In this document: one piece after another, positions 14,568 through 21,069 of the stretch
Numbering within the stretch: the stretch's first letter is position 1
How the letters are laid out: each line of letters begins with the position of its first letter
Source: JAZKFP01 sp040386355
GTDB lineage: Bacteria > Pseudomonadota > Gammaproteobacteria > Pseudomonadales > UBA6940
Direction: 5' to 3'
DNA: 21,069 nt
NCBI GenBank assembly: GCA_040386355.1
Contig: JAZKFP010000297.1
Coordinates: 1-21,069, forward strand
Program-made: the position numbers and the translations under genes
The notes under the pieces: model-generated
Told to the model about the DNA's origin: nothing
The model's database searches: none
The model's input: the letters and a program-made list of their open reading frames with translations, nothing else

Positions 14568-14599
14568 GGAGCTACCCGCCTTGAGTAGCTCCTTTTTTT
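14568..14599 (+). terminator. Rho-independent terminator of the prepilin gene
   Basis: GGAGCTAC (14568-14575) and GTAGCTCC (14585-14592) form an 8-bp perfect stem with a 9-base loop, followed by seven Ts. It ends eight bases before the stop of the convergent dehydrogenase gene. Confidence 0.9.
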
Positions 14600-14606
14600 A
14601 TCAAGG

Positions 14607-15347
14607 TTAAGGATTACAAAATACCGGAATAATAGAGCCTGTCATCACGCCAGATTGTTTGTCATCCGCCAAAAATAAAGCAATAGGAGCAATATCTTTT
14701 GGCTTGGTTTCTACCGATAAATCCGGAGCAACTTGATGCAGCATTTGCGTATCAACCGTTCCAGGCGCAATTGCATTCACTCGTATTCCAAAAGCTTTTC
14801 CTTCTGCGCCCAATGCTTCTGTCATTCCAGATAATGCAGCTTTAGTACTGACGTACGCAGAAAAGCCTGCAAATTTTTCAGTATTTGCAACACCGCTTAA
14901 TGAAGTAATATTGATAATGGAACCGCCGGTTGTACTCATACGTTTAAAAGCGTACTGACAACATAACCACGGTGCAGTGACGTTAATTGCCCAGAGTTGC
15001 TGCCATTCTTCCGATGAGATTTCTACAAAAGGTTTTGCAATAATTCCGGCGGCGTTGTTGACCCAAATATTGATATGAGGGAATTTCTCATCCAGCCACG
15101 TGTGCAATCGATTGATCTCCAAAATTTGACTTAAATCCGCTGCTAACGGGTAAATATTTTCTTTTCCAGGCCCATGCCATTGATCAATTGCGGCGTGTAA
15201 AGTACTTTGTTCACGGCCAACTAAAATAACAGTTGCGCCTTCTTGCCAAAATAATTCAGCAATCGCAGCACCCATACCACGACTGGCTCCGGTAATTACT
15301 GCTATTTTTCCTTGTAGCGTTTTAGAAGTCATAATTACTAAATCCAT
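14607..15347 (-). CDS. Short-chain dehydrogenase/reductase (SDR), substrate unknown
   Basis: Classical NAD(P)-dependent SDR of 246 residues. Counting from the outer start, the cofactor motif TGASRGMG is at 19-26, NNAAG at 97-101, and the active-site Ser149 (NITSLSG), Tyr165 and Lys169 (YVSTK) are all in place. IAPGTVDTQM follows as usual. Arg23 in TGASRG hints at NADPH. Two starts are possible: ATG 15347, which has no ribosome-binding site, and ATG 15332 (MTSKTLQGK), with a weak GGA about 10 bases upstream. The inner one fits the family's usual N-terminus. It is divergent from the pterin synthase gene, and sepiapterin reductase is also an SDR, so a role in pterin reduction is conceivable. However, the sequence looks like a generic SDR and nothing in it proves that. 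Confidence 0.85.
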   Translation of the reverse strand: MDLVIMTSKTLQGKIAVITGASRGMGAAIAELFWQEGATVILVGREQSTLHAAIDQWHGPGKENIYPLAADLSQILEINRLHTWLDEKFPHINIWVNNAAGIIAKPFVEISSEEWQQLWAINVTAPWLCCQYAFKRMSTTGGSIINITSLSGVANTEKFAGFSAYVSTKAALSGMTEALGAEGKAFGIRVNAIAPGTVDTQMLHQVAPDLSVETKPKDIAPIALFLADDKQSGVMTGSIIPVFCNP

Positions 15348-15433
15348 TAAGGGATAACTGGTGAAGCGAGTTCATTTAATGTCAAAAAATTACAAAATGA
15401 TTTATGTGAATTATATAAGTGGAAATCACATAG

Positions 15434-15462
15434 GTGTCACAATAATTGCGTTTTAGTATAAT
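15434..15462 (+). promoter_or_regulatory. Sigma-70 promoter of the pterin synthase gene
   Basis: A perfect TATAAT lies at 15457-15462, preceded after a 17-base spacer by GTGTCA (15434-15439), which matches TTGACA at four of six positions. Transcription would begin near 15469, giving a leader of about 43 bases with GAGG before the ATG. Confidence 0.6.
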
Positions 15463-15511
15463 TCTGTGACCTTGTTGGGTAAATCATAATCTTATTTCTA
15501 GAGGTAATTGC

Positions 15512-15955
15512 ATGAAATGGCCGAACGAAGTTGGCGAAGTAGCACTAAGTCGGCGTGAAACTTTTTCTGCATCTCATAGACTTCATAATCCCAATTTTTC
15601 TGATGAGGAAAATCACCGCCTTTATGGTAAGTGCAATCGTATTAATGGTCATGGCCACAACTATGTTATTACCGTTACGGTTATTGCTATTCCTGATCAA
15701 GAAACCGGCATGATTATGAACATCACTGAGCTTAAAGCATTAATACACGAATATGTATTAGAAAAAGTGGACCATAAACATTTGAATTTCGATGTACCAG
15801 AACTTGAAGGTATTAACCCGACTGCAGAAAATTTAGTGATTGTTTTTTGGCACTGGCTAGCTGAAGTTATTCCACATTCACTAAAATTTGACGTGGAATT
15901 AATTGAAACTGAAAATAATTCAGTTAAATATTCTGGACCGCATAAAAGTATATAG
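15512..15955 (+). CDS. 6-pyruvoyl-tetrahydropterin synthase-type enzyme (PTPS / QueD family)
   Basis: Zinc-dependent T-fold enzyme acting on dihydroneopterin triphosphate, either to 6-pyruvoyl-tetrahydropterin (biopterin route) or to 6-carboxy-tetrahydropterin (queuosine route, QueD). At 147 residues, every key residue of animal PTPS is present, shifted by one: zinc ligands His22, His47 and His49; catalytic Cys41, Asp87 and His88; and pterin-binding Glu132. The sequence around them (YGKCNRINGHGHNY, TGMIMNITELK, DHKHLNFDVP, ETENNSVKYSG) is closer to eukaryotic PTPS than to E. coli QueD. The start is ATG 15512, with GAGG 7 bases upstream. The end is odd: the TAG stop and the Ile before it are written by the left terminus of a family B repeat (AGTATATAGCG). 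No other queuosine or folate gene is in the window. Confidence 0.9.
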   Translation: MKWPNEVGEVALSRRETFSASHRLHNPNFSDEENHRLYGKCNRINGHGHNYVITVTVIAIPDQETGMIMNITELKALIHEYVLEKVDHKHLNFDVPELEGINPTAENLVIVFWHWLAEVIPHSLKFDVELIETENNSVKYSGPHKSI

Positions 15956-16203
15956 CGAACGCAGATGAGATTTCCTAAAACACTATTCAACTTTTTAATC
16001 AGTAAATGTCAATCAGTACCCGGCAGCGTTAAACACGGGCGAAAAATGTTTTGCCCCTACAAAAAATTACCACTTTCCTAAAAATGCAAAAATACCTAAC
16101 GATTACCGTAGGGGCGAAATATTATTCGCCCGCATGTATTTTCCCATAAAACACCTTTTATAAAATATTTCACTATAGAAAACACATGTGCGTTTGGTAT
16201 ATA
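15951..16203 (+). repeat. Family B repeat, copy 5 (full length)
   Basis: The left terminus TATAGCGAACGCAGATGAGA starts inside the last codons of the pterin synthase gene and supplies its TAG. The right terminus reads GTGCGTTTGGTATATA. Hairpins are GGGCGAAAAATGTTTTGCCC near 16037 and GTAGGGGCGAAATATTATTC near 16108. A 12-base segment before the first hairpin (TCAATCAGTACC) is absent from the other copies. The element fills the gap to pilZ, whose stop is about 25 bases away. Confidence 0.82.
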
Positions 16204-16227
16204 AACTCAATTTTATTTTAATAACAA

Positions 16228-16572
16228 TTATAACGTATGCGTAGGACGATCTGATTCCAACATGCCCGCCAAGTATGTTTCTATTTTATTTTTAGGTGTT
16301 TGGTCTTGCTCATTAAATTGCACTCCTACGCCTGCGGCACGATTACCTTGAGCGCCTTTAGGAGTCATCCAAATCACTTTACCTGCAACTGGAAGCTTTT
16401 CGGTTTCTTCCATTAAATTTAATAGCAGAAAAACTTCGTCGCCTAAATTAAAGTCTTTTTGTGTCGGAATAAATAAGCCACCGTTTCTAACAAATGGCAT
16501 ATATGCAGCATATAGAATGCTCTTATCACGAATAGTAATAGATAAAATGCCACTGCGAGCAACTTTAGCCAT
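16228..16572 (-). CDS. pilZ: Type IV pilus assembly protein PilZ
   Basis: Founding-type PilZ-domain protein needed for type IV pilus biogenesis. The 114 residues align end to end with Pseudomonas/Xanthomonas PilZ: LSITIRDKSILYAAYMPF, NGGLFIPT, LGDEVFLLL, VAGKVIWMTPKGAQGN, GVGVQFNE, and the terminal ESDRPTHTL. It lacks both c-di-GMP motifs (no N-terminal RxxxR; NGG replaces the D/NxSxxG core), as in true PilZ, which acts by protein contact with PilB/FimX rather than by binding the nucleotide. The start is ATG 16572 (MAKVARSG), with GAGG upstream; the frame is open to a TTG at 16620 without support. It lies 56 bases downstream of the glycosyltransferase gene on the same strand. This is not the usual holB-pilZ neighbourhood. 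Confidence 0.92.
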   Translation of the reverse strand: MAKVARSGILSITIRDKSILYAAYMPFVRNGGLFIPTQKDFNLGDEVFLLLNLMEETEKLPVAGKVIWMTPKGAQGNRAAGVGVQFNEQDQTPKNKIETYLAGMLESDRPTHTL

Positions 16573-16628
16573 ACCTGTTTGCCTCTTACTATATAAATAT
16601 ATATTTTTAGTGTGGCACAACCAAATAA

Positions 16629-17561
16629 CTATGAAGCCATTTTATGTGGAAACCATCGCAATAACTGACTAATTAAAAATCGTTTTGCATACTTAATTTC
16701 CAAAGGCGTTTTTCCATCTGTCATACCCGCCAAATATTTTTCAGCAAATATGGCGTAATGATTTGTTTTATAGAGTGCATTTAAATGTTGTCTAAATTCG
16801 TATTTTTGAATTAAATCAATTTGGCGTTGCGTTAATTCAACTGAAGAGGTACTGGATAATAATTCTGTTGAAATCGCCGTAGGTCTTTCTAGCCAAAAGC
16901 TATGATTACTTCGAATTCGGTTATTTGCATCCGGTAAAATTTCAGTAAGAATATGTCCACAATAATAAAAGGGTAACGTCATCAATAATCGAATAAATAA
17001 CTCAATATCCTGACTTCGTCGCAAATTTGGATTATAGAAACCAACTTTTGCAAAATGATGGCGGCGCAGCATAAAAGCATTGGTGTGCAAAATAATTGTA
17101 TTTTCTAAGTAATGCGCCAATGATAACGAGCGATGTTGCATCAAATCATTATGAAATTCTTTTCCTTCAAAATGATTTTCCCGTCTAAGACCGAAGGCAA
17201 CGCCATCAAACAACGAATCTTTTAAAAAAACATCGAGCCGATGCTGTAATGACAGTGGCGTTAATATATCGTCTGAATCCAAAAATGTAATGAATTCACT
17301 CGTGCTTTCTTTCACCCCTCGATTGCGGGCGGCGCCCTGCCCTGCATTTTCAGTAACACGGATCAACGTAATCTTTGAGCCATACACTTCTTCTAGCAAT
17401 TCAGGCGTGCCATCTTTAGAAGCATCGTCTACTACAATGCATTCCACTGTACAATTTTCATTTGAGAACGTCTGACTTAACACAGAATCCACCGCTCTAC
17501 GAATCCATTGACGTCGATTAAAAACCGGTATAATCACAGCAATCTTGTAAACAGATTTCAT
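16629..17561 (-). CDS. Family 2 glycosyltransferase (GT-A fold)
   Basis: Nucleotide-sugar-dependent transferase for a surface polysaccharide or glycolipid, cytoplasmic or membrane-associated. In 310 residues the GT2 signatures are clear: VIIPVFNRRQWIRRAVDSVL at 9-28, VDDASKDGT at 44-52, NAGQGAARNRG at 72-82 and the metal-binding FLDSDD at 93-98. An acceptor-side RRSQDIELFIRLL motif follows near residue 182. There is no transmembrane segment. The acceptor and sugar cannot be predicted. pilZ follows 56 bases downstream. Upstream, the gene diverges from an exosortase gene across a composite repeat; exosortases are usually found with exopolysaccharide genes, so the two may belong to one surface-assembly function, but this is inference from position only. 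Confidence 0.88.
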   Translation of the reverse strand: MKSVYKIAVIIPVFNRRQWIRRAVDSVLSQTFSNENCTVECIVVDDASKDGTPELLEEVYGSKITLIRVTENAGQGAARNRGVKESTSEFITFLDSDDILTPLSLQHRLDVFLKDSLFDGVAFGLRRENHFEGKEFHNDLMQHRSLSLAHYLENTIILHTNAFMLRRHHFAKVGFYNPNLRRSQDIELFIRLLMTLPFYYCGHILTEILPDANNRIRSNHSFWLERPTAISTELLSSTSSVELTQRQIDLIQKYEFRQHLNALYKTNHYAIFAEKYLAGMTDGKTPLEIKYAKRFLISQLLRWFPHKMAS

Positions 17562-17610
17562 TTTAAACTCACTTGTTGTGCAGAAAAAATTTAGTTTATT
17601 TTTGTTTACT

Positions 17611-17834
17611 ATACCAAACGCGCATGAGTTTTCTCGGGTAAAATGTTTTATGAATCATGGAAAGACCATGCGGGCGAATGATTATTCGCCCCTACGGTAT
17701 CCGTTAAAGATTGAGGTTTTTTTAGGAAAGTGATCATTATGTGTAGGGGCGAATAATCATTCGCCCATGTTGAGCGCTGCCTAGTACTAATTGAATAGTT
17801 GAAATGTGTTTTAGGGAAATTCATGTGCATTCGA
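17611..17834 (-). repeat. Family B repeat, copy 6 (inverted orientation)
   Basis: In plus-strand reading it begins ATACCAAACGCGCATGAGTT. Hairpins are GGGCGAATGATTATTCGCCC near 17672 (followed by CTAC) and GGGGCGAATAATCATTCGCC near 17747 (preceded by GTAG). It ends GTGTTTTAGGGAAATTCATG then TGCATTCGATATA, touching family A copy 3. It lies between the divergent glycosyltransferase and exosortase genes. Confidence 0.82.
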
Positions 17835-17836
17835 TA

Positions 17837-18062
17837 TACCCGTAGCGAATGAAAATTAGGGCGCTAAGCACGCCGCGACTAAAGGCAGCGGCCGGACAAG
17901 CGCAGCGGTGAAGCATGAAGATTTTTTTTTGATCGCGCGACGCTTTGACGCAGCGTAGCCAATGCTTTACGCAGCGAGAACGCTGTGACGCGTTCGAATA
18001 AGCAACAAAGCGAGCGGAAAAAAAGATCATGCTGAACACCTAATTTTGATTCGCTACGGGTA
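17837..18062 (-). repeat. Family A MITE-like element, copy 3 (226 bp, inverted)
   Basis: It runs from TACCCGTAGCGAATGAAAAT on the left to ATTTTGATTCGCTACGGGTA on the right, flanked by TA on both sides (17835-17836 and 18063-18064). Read on the minus strand it is nearly identical to copy 2, including the full poly-T tract, so a small frame from 18039 is open. It differs from copies 1 and 2 near its left end, where GCTAAGCACG replaces GCTTCGCGCG. It abuts B copy 6 in the same relative arrangement as the other two A-B pairs. Confidence 0.85.
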
Positions 18063-18064
18063 TA

Positions 18065-18090
18065 TATACCCTTAACGAATAAGTTTTAGG
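18065..18090 (+). repeat. Solo family-A-like terminus before the exosortase gene
   Basis: TATACCCTTAACGAATAAGT followed by TTTAGG is a degraded match to the A end (TATACCCGTAGCGAATGAAA, AATTAGG), immediately after A copy 3. A second shorter echo, AGAATAAAAATTAGG (18101-18115), supplies the AGGA ribosome-binding site of the exosortase gene. Confidence 0.4.
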
Positions 18091-18122
18091 TTTGAATCAT
18101 AGAATAAAAATTAGGATCTTGA

Positions 18123-19673
18123 ATGTATCAAAAAATCAGTAATGCTTTGCATTCCCTTTCTTTTAATCAGCATCAACGCCATATCTTTGTCGTTTTTTGC
18201 GTTGCTACGATTGCCATCACATCATCGTGGATAGTGTTGATTGAAAAATGGTTGAAGGATAGCGAAGGCTATTCTCATGGTTCATTAATTTTGCTGATTA
18301 GCATGTGGCTGACATGGAAAAGCTTTCGCACACCACTCACGATCTCTACAATTTTACATCGAATACTGTCACGCATTCCTCGAGCATTTTGGTTGTTCAG
18401 TTTAATCGGCAGCTTACTCATTTGGGCAGTTTGTTTTATTGTTTTACTTGCTTCGATAGAAATGGTTTTTATTCCAATCATTATATTATGTGTGCTTGGA
18501 GCAAGTTTTGGAACCTTAACCCTTTGGCGTTTTTTGTTTCCTATTGGATTTTTATTTTTTGCTATTCCGATTTGGAATATTTTAATTCCAATTTTACAGT
18601 CAATGGCAGTTTGGGCGAATCAAATTATATTAAAAGCTACCGCAATTCCTGCCTATATCGATGGAATTCACGTCACTATTCCGTATGGAAAATTTGTGAT
18701 TGAAGATGGTTGTAGCGGATTACGCTATTTAATTATTAGTTTAACGTTAGCGACATTATACTGTGGGCTGTATTTACAACGCTGGCGAAGTCGCTGGTTG
18801 CTGATCGGCATTGCAATTGGATTAAGTGTATTTTTTAATTGGATTCGAATTCTGCTCGTTATTTATATTGGTTATTACACCAAAATGCAGTCTTCCATTG
18901 TGGATGACCATGAAACGTTTGGCTGGATTATTTATACCTTCATGTTAATTATTTTATTATTGTTAGCACGCTGGATTGAGAATCGAGACATTAATTTTAA
19001 TACGAAACCTATTATTTCAAAAAAAGATATTTCAAAATCAAATCCAATCACCATGCATGATGACACTGAACAAACACATTTTTTTCCAATTATATTTTTA
19101 GGACTATTTATAACATGCATTTATGGCCAAGAACTACGAATTAAATTTTTTCCTAATGCACCGCCATTAATTACTGAACACCATGAAGACATACAACATC
19201 GTTTAACAAAATCTTCGTGGCCAAACTGGGCTCCCTCTTTTCAAAATGAAGATAAACGCTTAGGTTTTTATTCAAAGCGCTTTGGTCAGGAATTACATGA
19301 GTTTTATGTTCTGTATGAAACGCAAAAGCAAAATAAAGAATTGTTTAATAGTACTCAGGAAATTTCGCAATTTGATATTGATTGGAAAGAACCTAATGCT
19401 GAAATAGTAAACAGTGAACTCCCACCCTTTCAATTAGGCAGTGCAAAAATATCTTCCTATCACAAACGTATTTACGCAGTTGCATACCGATTAGGAAATA
19501 ACTGGCTATCACCGCAATCACTAACTAAAGATAGAATTCAATACAGCCTTCAAAATTGGATTCAAGGCAATCGACAAGCTGAAGCTTTTATTTTAATGAC
19601 ACAGTGTTCGATTGAGAATTGCGAGCAAGCAGAAAAATGGATTCAACAGCAGTGGGAACGGATGTTTCAATAA
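18123..19673 (+). CDS. Exosortase with fused EpsI domain (XrtA-like)
   Basis: Polytopic inner-membrane cysteine transpeptidase that recognises C-terminal sorting tails (PEP-CTERM type) of exported proteins, usually in step with exopolysaccharide export. The N-terminal part (about 1-285) has eight or so hydrophobic segments and the family motifs: GYSHG at 49-53, RFLFPIGFLFFAIPIW at 136-151, EDGCSGLRYL with catalytic Cys197, FNWIRI with Arg242, and DDHETFGW with His263. After a polar linker and another membrane segment (FFPIIFLGLFITCIYG, near 323-338), the C-terminal 180 residues form an EpsI-like periplasmic domain, as in fused XrtA-EpsI proteins. The start is ATG 18123, with AGGA 6 bases upstream. 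No protein in the window carries a PEP-CTERM-like tail, so its substrates lie elsewhere. Confidence 0.88.
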   Translation: MYQKISNALHSLSFNQHQRHIFVVFCVATIAITSSWIVLIEKWLKDSEGYSHGSLILLISMWLTWKSFRTPLTISTILHRILSRIPRAFWLFSLIGSLLIWAVCFIVLLASIEMVFIPIIILCVLGASFGTLTLWRFLFPIGFLFFAIPIWNILIPILQSMAVWANQIILKATAIPAYIDGIHVTIPYGKFVIEDGCSGLRYLIISLTLATLYCGLYLQRWRSRWLLIGIAIGLSVFFNWIRILLVIYIGYYTKMQSSIVDDHETFGWIIYTFMLIILLLLARWIENRDINFNTKPIISKKDISKSNPITMHDDTEQTHFFPIIFLGLFITCIYGQELRIKFFPNAPPLITEHHEDIQHRLTKSSWPNWAPSFQNEDKRLGFYSKRFGQELHEFYVLYETQKQNKELFNSTQEISQFDIDWKEPNAEIVNSELPPFQLGSAKISSYHKRIYAVAYRLGNNWLSPQSLTKDRIQYSLQNWIQGNRQAEAFILMTQCSIENCEQAEKWIQQQWERMFQ

Positions 19674-19683
19674 TTTTTATTTA

Positions 19684-19703
19684 GCAAATTTAATGAAATT
19701 TGC
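19684..19703 (+). terminator. Weak stem-loop after the exosortase gene (possible terminator)
   Basis: GCAAATTT (19684-19691) and AAATTTGC (19696-19703) form an 8-bp stem with a 4-base loop, about 10 bases after the stop. The stem is AT-rich and no proper T-run follows, so termination would be weak. The remaining 130 bases up to the convergent gene hold nothing else recognisable. Confidence 0.35.
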
Positions 19704-19837
19704 ATCTTAAATAAGAAGACATAAAATATGTTGAAAATTTGAAAATGACAATTTTAATAATGTCGATTATGTTGGAGAAAAAGCTATACAATTAAGCTTC
19801 ATATTACCAATATAAAATTTTAGAATGTTAAATTATT

Positions 19838-21069
19838 TTATTTAAATATTCCTGTTATAATTTTCCAAATAGCTATCGCACCATTTCTAAAATGCGTTGG
19901 AAAATTAGTAAAAAACTCCCTCATATTATTTGAAAAATTATTAGCATGGGCATTACGTGGGTCCTGCTGTTCTTGGGCTGCTGCATCTCTTTCGGGTTGA
20001 GCCCCCTCATTATTATTTCGTTCTTCTACAGCTAAAGGAGGTGGAGGTAAAAGTCTAGCTGCTGCATCGGCTTGAGGACGGACGGGTAATAAAGGTCTAG
20101 CGGCTGGAGCTGGAGCCGGAACAGATTCACGCTGTTGTAAATCATTTCTTGGAGTTGGTGATGCCGATGAATTGCTTGAATAGTTAAAAACTACTTCGTG
20201 GGTTTCTGAGTATGAGCTACTGGCTCCCAACACAGGGACTCGGGAAATTGTTCGCTCATTAGATGCAGTACTGTCAGGCTGATGCAAATCTGCCCTCTCC
20301 TCTTTATGCTCCTCAACTCCATTATGAACTACGGTTGAACGAAGTGCTTCAGCAATTTTAGGTTGTGCAGAAGTTACCAATGGATGTGCACTACTGTGCG
20401 ATAGCAAAGTACCTTCTTCAACTTCCGGTTCATCACCATCACTAAAGAAAATAAACTCTCCATCAGTTTTTAAATCATGCTGACTACGTATTTCTGATAC
20501 TGCTTGCATTGCCTCTTCAGCAGTTTCACCACTTGCTAATGCTTGAGTAAATGCATGAGGAGTAGTAAAAGCCCGAACCAAAGAATTTTTAGCATACGTC
20601 AAAAATACTCCCACTGCTGCGCTGATCAATGGAATAGGCTTTAGATTATCATCGTCTATTCCAAGAAAATTTGAAAAATTTTGGGTAAGAGCAACAGTTT
20701 GAGCTGTATATATTTCACCTGGGTATTCTTCTGTTATACGGCTCATCTCTTTATAACGATCATTGTTCATGGCTATTTCATGACAAATCAATTCAAGTTT
20801 ATCGTGAGATAATTTAGCATCGCTAAAACCAGGTATAAGCTTTTCAAAATATTGATTTGCTTTATCAAGGAATTCATTTAATAGAGCTTGAGATTTTTGA
20901 TTTATTGTTCCATCTACTGGATAGTTTTCTATAAAACCTGACAGCACATGAGAAAATAATAATCCAATATTTTCTGCTGCTGAAGAATCGGAATTTGCTT
21001 TTGGAATAAAATGATAACCATTTGTAGATAAGAAATTTAAGATTGTTTTAAGTACCTTATCTGCTTGTA
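19838..21069 (-). CDS. Proline-rich protein of unknown function, 5' end beyond the window (effector-like)
   Basis: The frame is open from the right edge of the window to the TAA at 19838, giving at least 410 residues. A GTG at 20947 could start it, but the frame upstream is uninterrupted and codes for similar helical sequence (NFLSTNGYHF, SSAAENIGLLFS), so the true start is probably outside. I do not recognise a family. The visible N-terminal half is helical and charged. The middle (about residues 190-290 from the GTG) is polar and Ser/Glu/His-rich. A proline-rich stretch follows (PAPAPAARPLLPVRP; LLPPPPLAVEE), then a Glu/Gln/Asn-rich segment and a short basic-hydrophobic tail (GAIAIWKIITGIFK). 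There is no signal peptide in the visible part. Low-complexity, proline-rich, eukaryote-like composition is common in type IV secretion effectors of Legionellales, but no secretion signal can be proven here. Confidence 0.75.
   Translation of the reverse strand, partial: QADKVLKTILNFLSTNGYHFIPKANSDSSAAENIGLLFSHVLSGFIENYPVDGTINQKSQALLNEFLDKANQYFEKLIPGFSDAKLSHDKLELICHEIAMNNDRYKEMSRITEEYPGEIYTAQTVALTQNFSNFLGIDDDNLKPIPLISAAVGVFLTYAKNSLVRAFTTPHAFTQALASGETAEEAMQAVSEIRSQHDLKTDGEFIFFSDGDEPEVEEGTLLSHSSAHPLVTSAQPKIAEALRSTVVHNGVEEHKEERADLHQPDSTASNERTISRVPVLGASSSYSETHEVVFNYSSNSSASPTPRNDLQQRESVPAPAPAARPLLPVRPQADAAARLLPPPPLAVEERNNNEGAQPERDAAAQEQQDPRNAHANNFSNNMREFFTNFPTHFRNGAIAIWKIITGIFK

Noticed and set aside
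1400..17770. Repeated GGGCGAA...TTCGCCC motifs as a possible CRISPR array
   Set aside because: They occur in pairs dispersed between genes, not as regularly spaced direct repeats with unique spacers, and there are no cas genes.
18305..18703. A 132-codon frame overlapping the exosortase gene on the same strand
   Set aside because: It lies wholly within the exosortase, which has intact catalytic motifs in its own frame. The overlapping translation has no recognisable features.

Overview
The window is AT-rich chromosomal DNA from a gammaproteobacterium. AlaA, PdxB, HtpG, HtpX, PilU and PilZ all read as gammaproteobacterial types. The low G+C, the abundance of small palindromic repeats and a proline-rich, effector-like protein at the right edge would suit a Legionellales/Coxiellales-type, possibly host-associated lineage. 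That placement is inference; no marker gene in the window proves it. No tRNA, rRNA, CRISPR array, transposase or phage gene was seen.

Layout, left to right: (1) alaA (+) and pdxB (-) converge on a palindromic repeat. (2) htpG (-) has a textbook sigma-32 heat-shock promoter and is flanked by two composite repeat units. (3) A two-gene minus-strand unit encodes a TraF_2/FadL-like outer-membrane protein and an unrecognised lipoprotein. (4) After a 496-bp gap come a small lytic transglycosylase and the pilus retraction ATPase pilU (+). (5) htpX (-) has a second sigma-32-like promoter. (6) A crotonase-family isomerase/hydratase (+) is followed by a type IV prepilin (+) with an extraordinary leader of about 132 residues. 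(7) A short-chain dehydrogenase (-) diverges from a eukaryote-like 6-pyruvoyl-tetrahydropterin synthase (+). (8) A GT2 glycosyltransferase and PilZ (-) precede an exosortase-EpsI fusion (+). (9) An unrecognised proline-rich protein (-) runs off the right edge.

Two repeat families fill most intergenic space. Family A (three copies, 225-226 bp) has terminal inverted repeats and usually lies between TA dinucleotides, like a MITE of IS630/Tc1 type. Family B (six copies) carries two hairpins whose GTAG tetranucleotides face each other, like a REP doublet. Every full A copy abuts the same end of a B copy. B copies reach into the 3' ends of alaA, probably pdxB, and the pterin synthase, and supply their stop codons. 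Solo A-like ends lie just upstream of three other genes.

Themes: type IV pilus parts (pilU, prepilin, pilZ) are scattered among housekeeping genes. htpG and htpX are both predicted to be heat-shock induced. Surface functions (exosortase, glycosyltransferase, outer-membrane protein, lipoprotein, transglycosylase) are well represented. The observations most worth following up are the long-leader prepilin, the composite A-B repeats that write gene 3' ends, and the truncated proline-rich protein.
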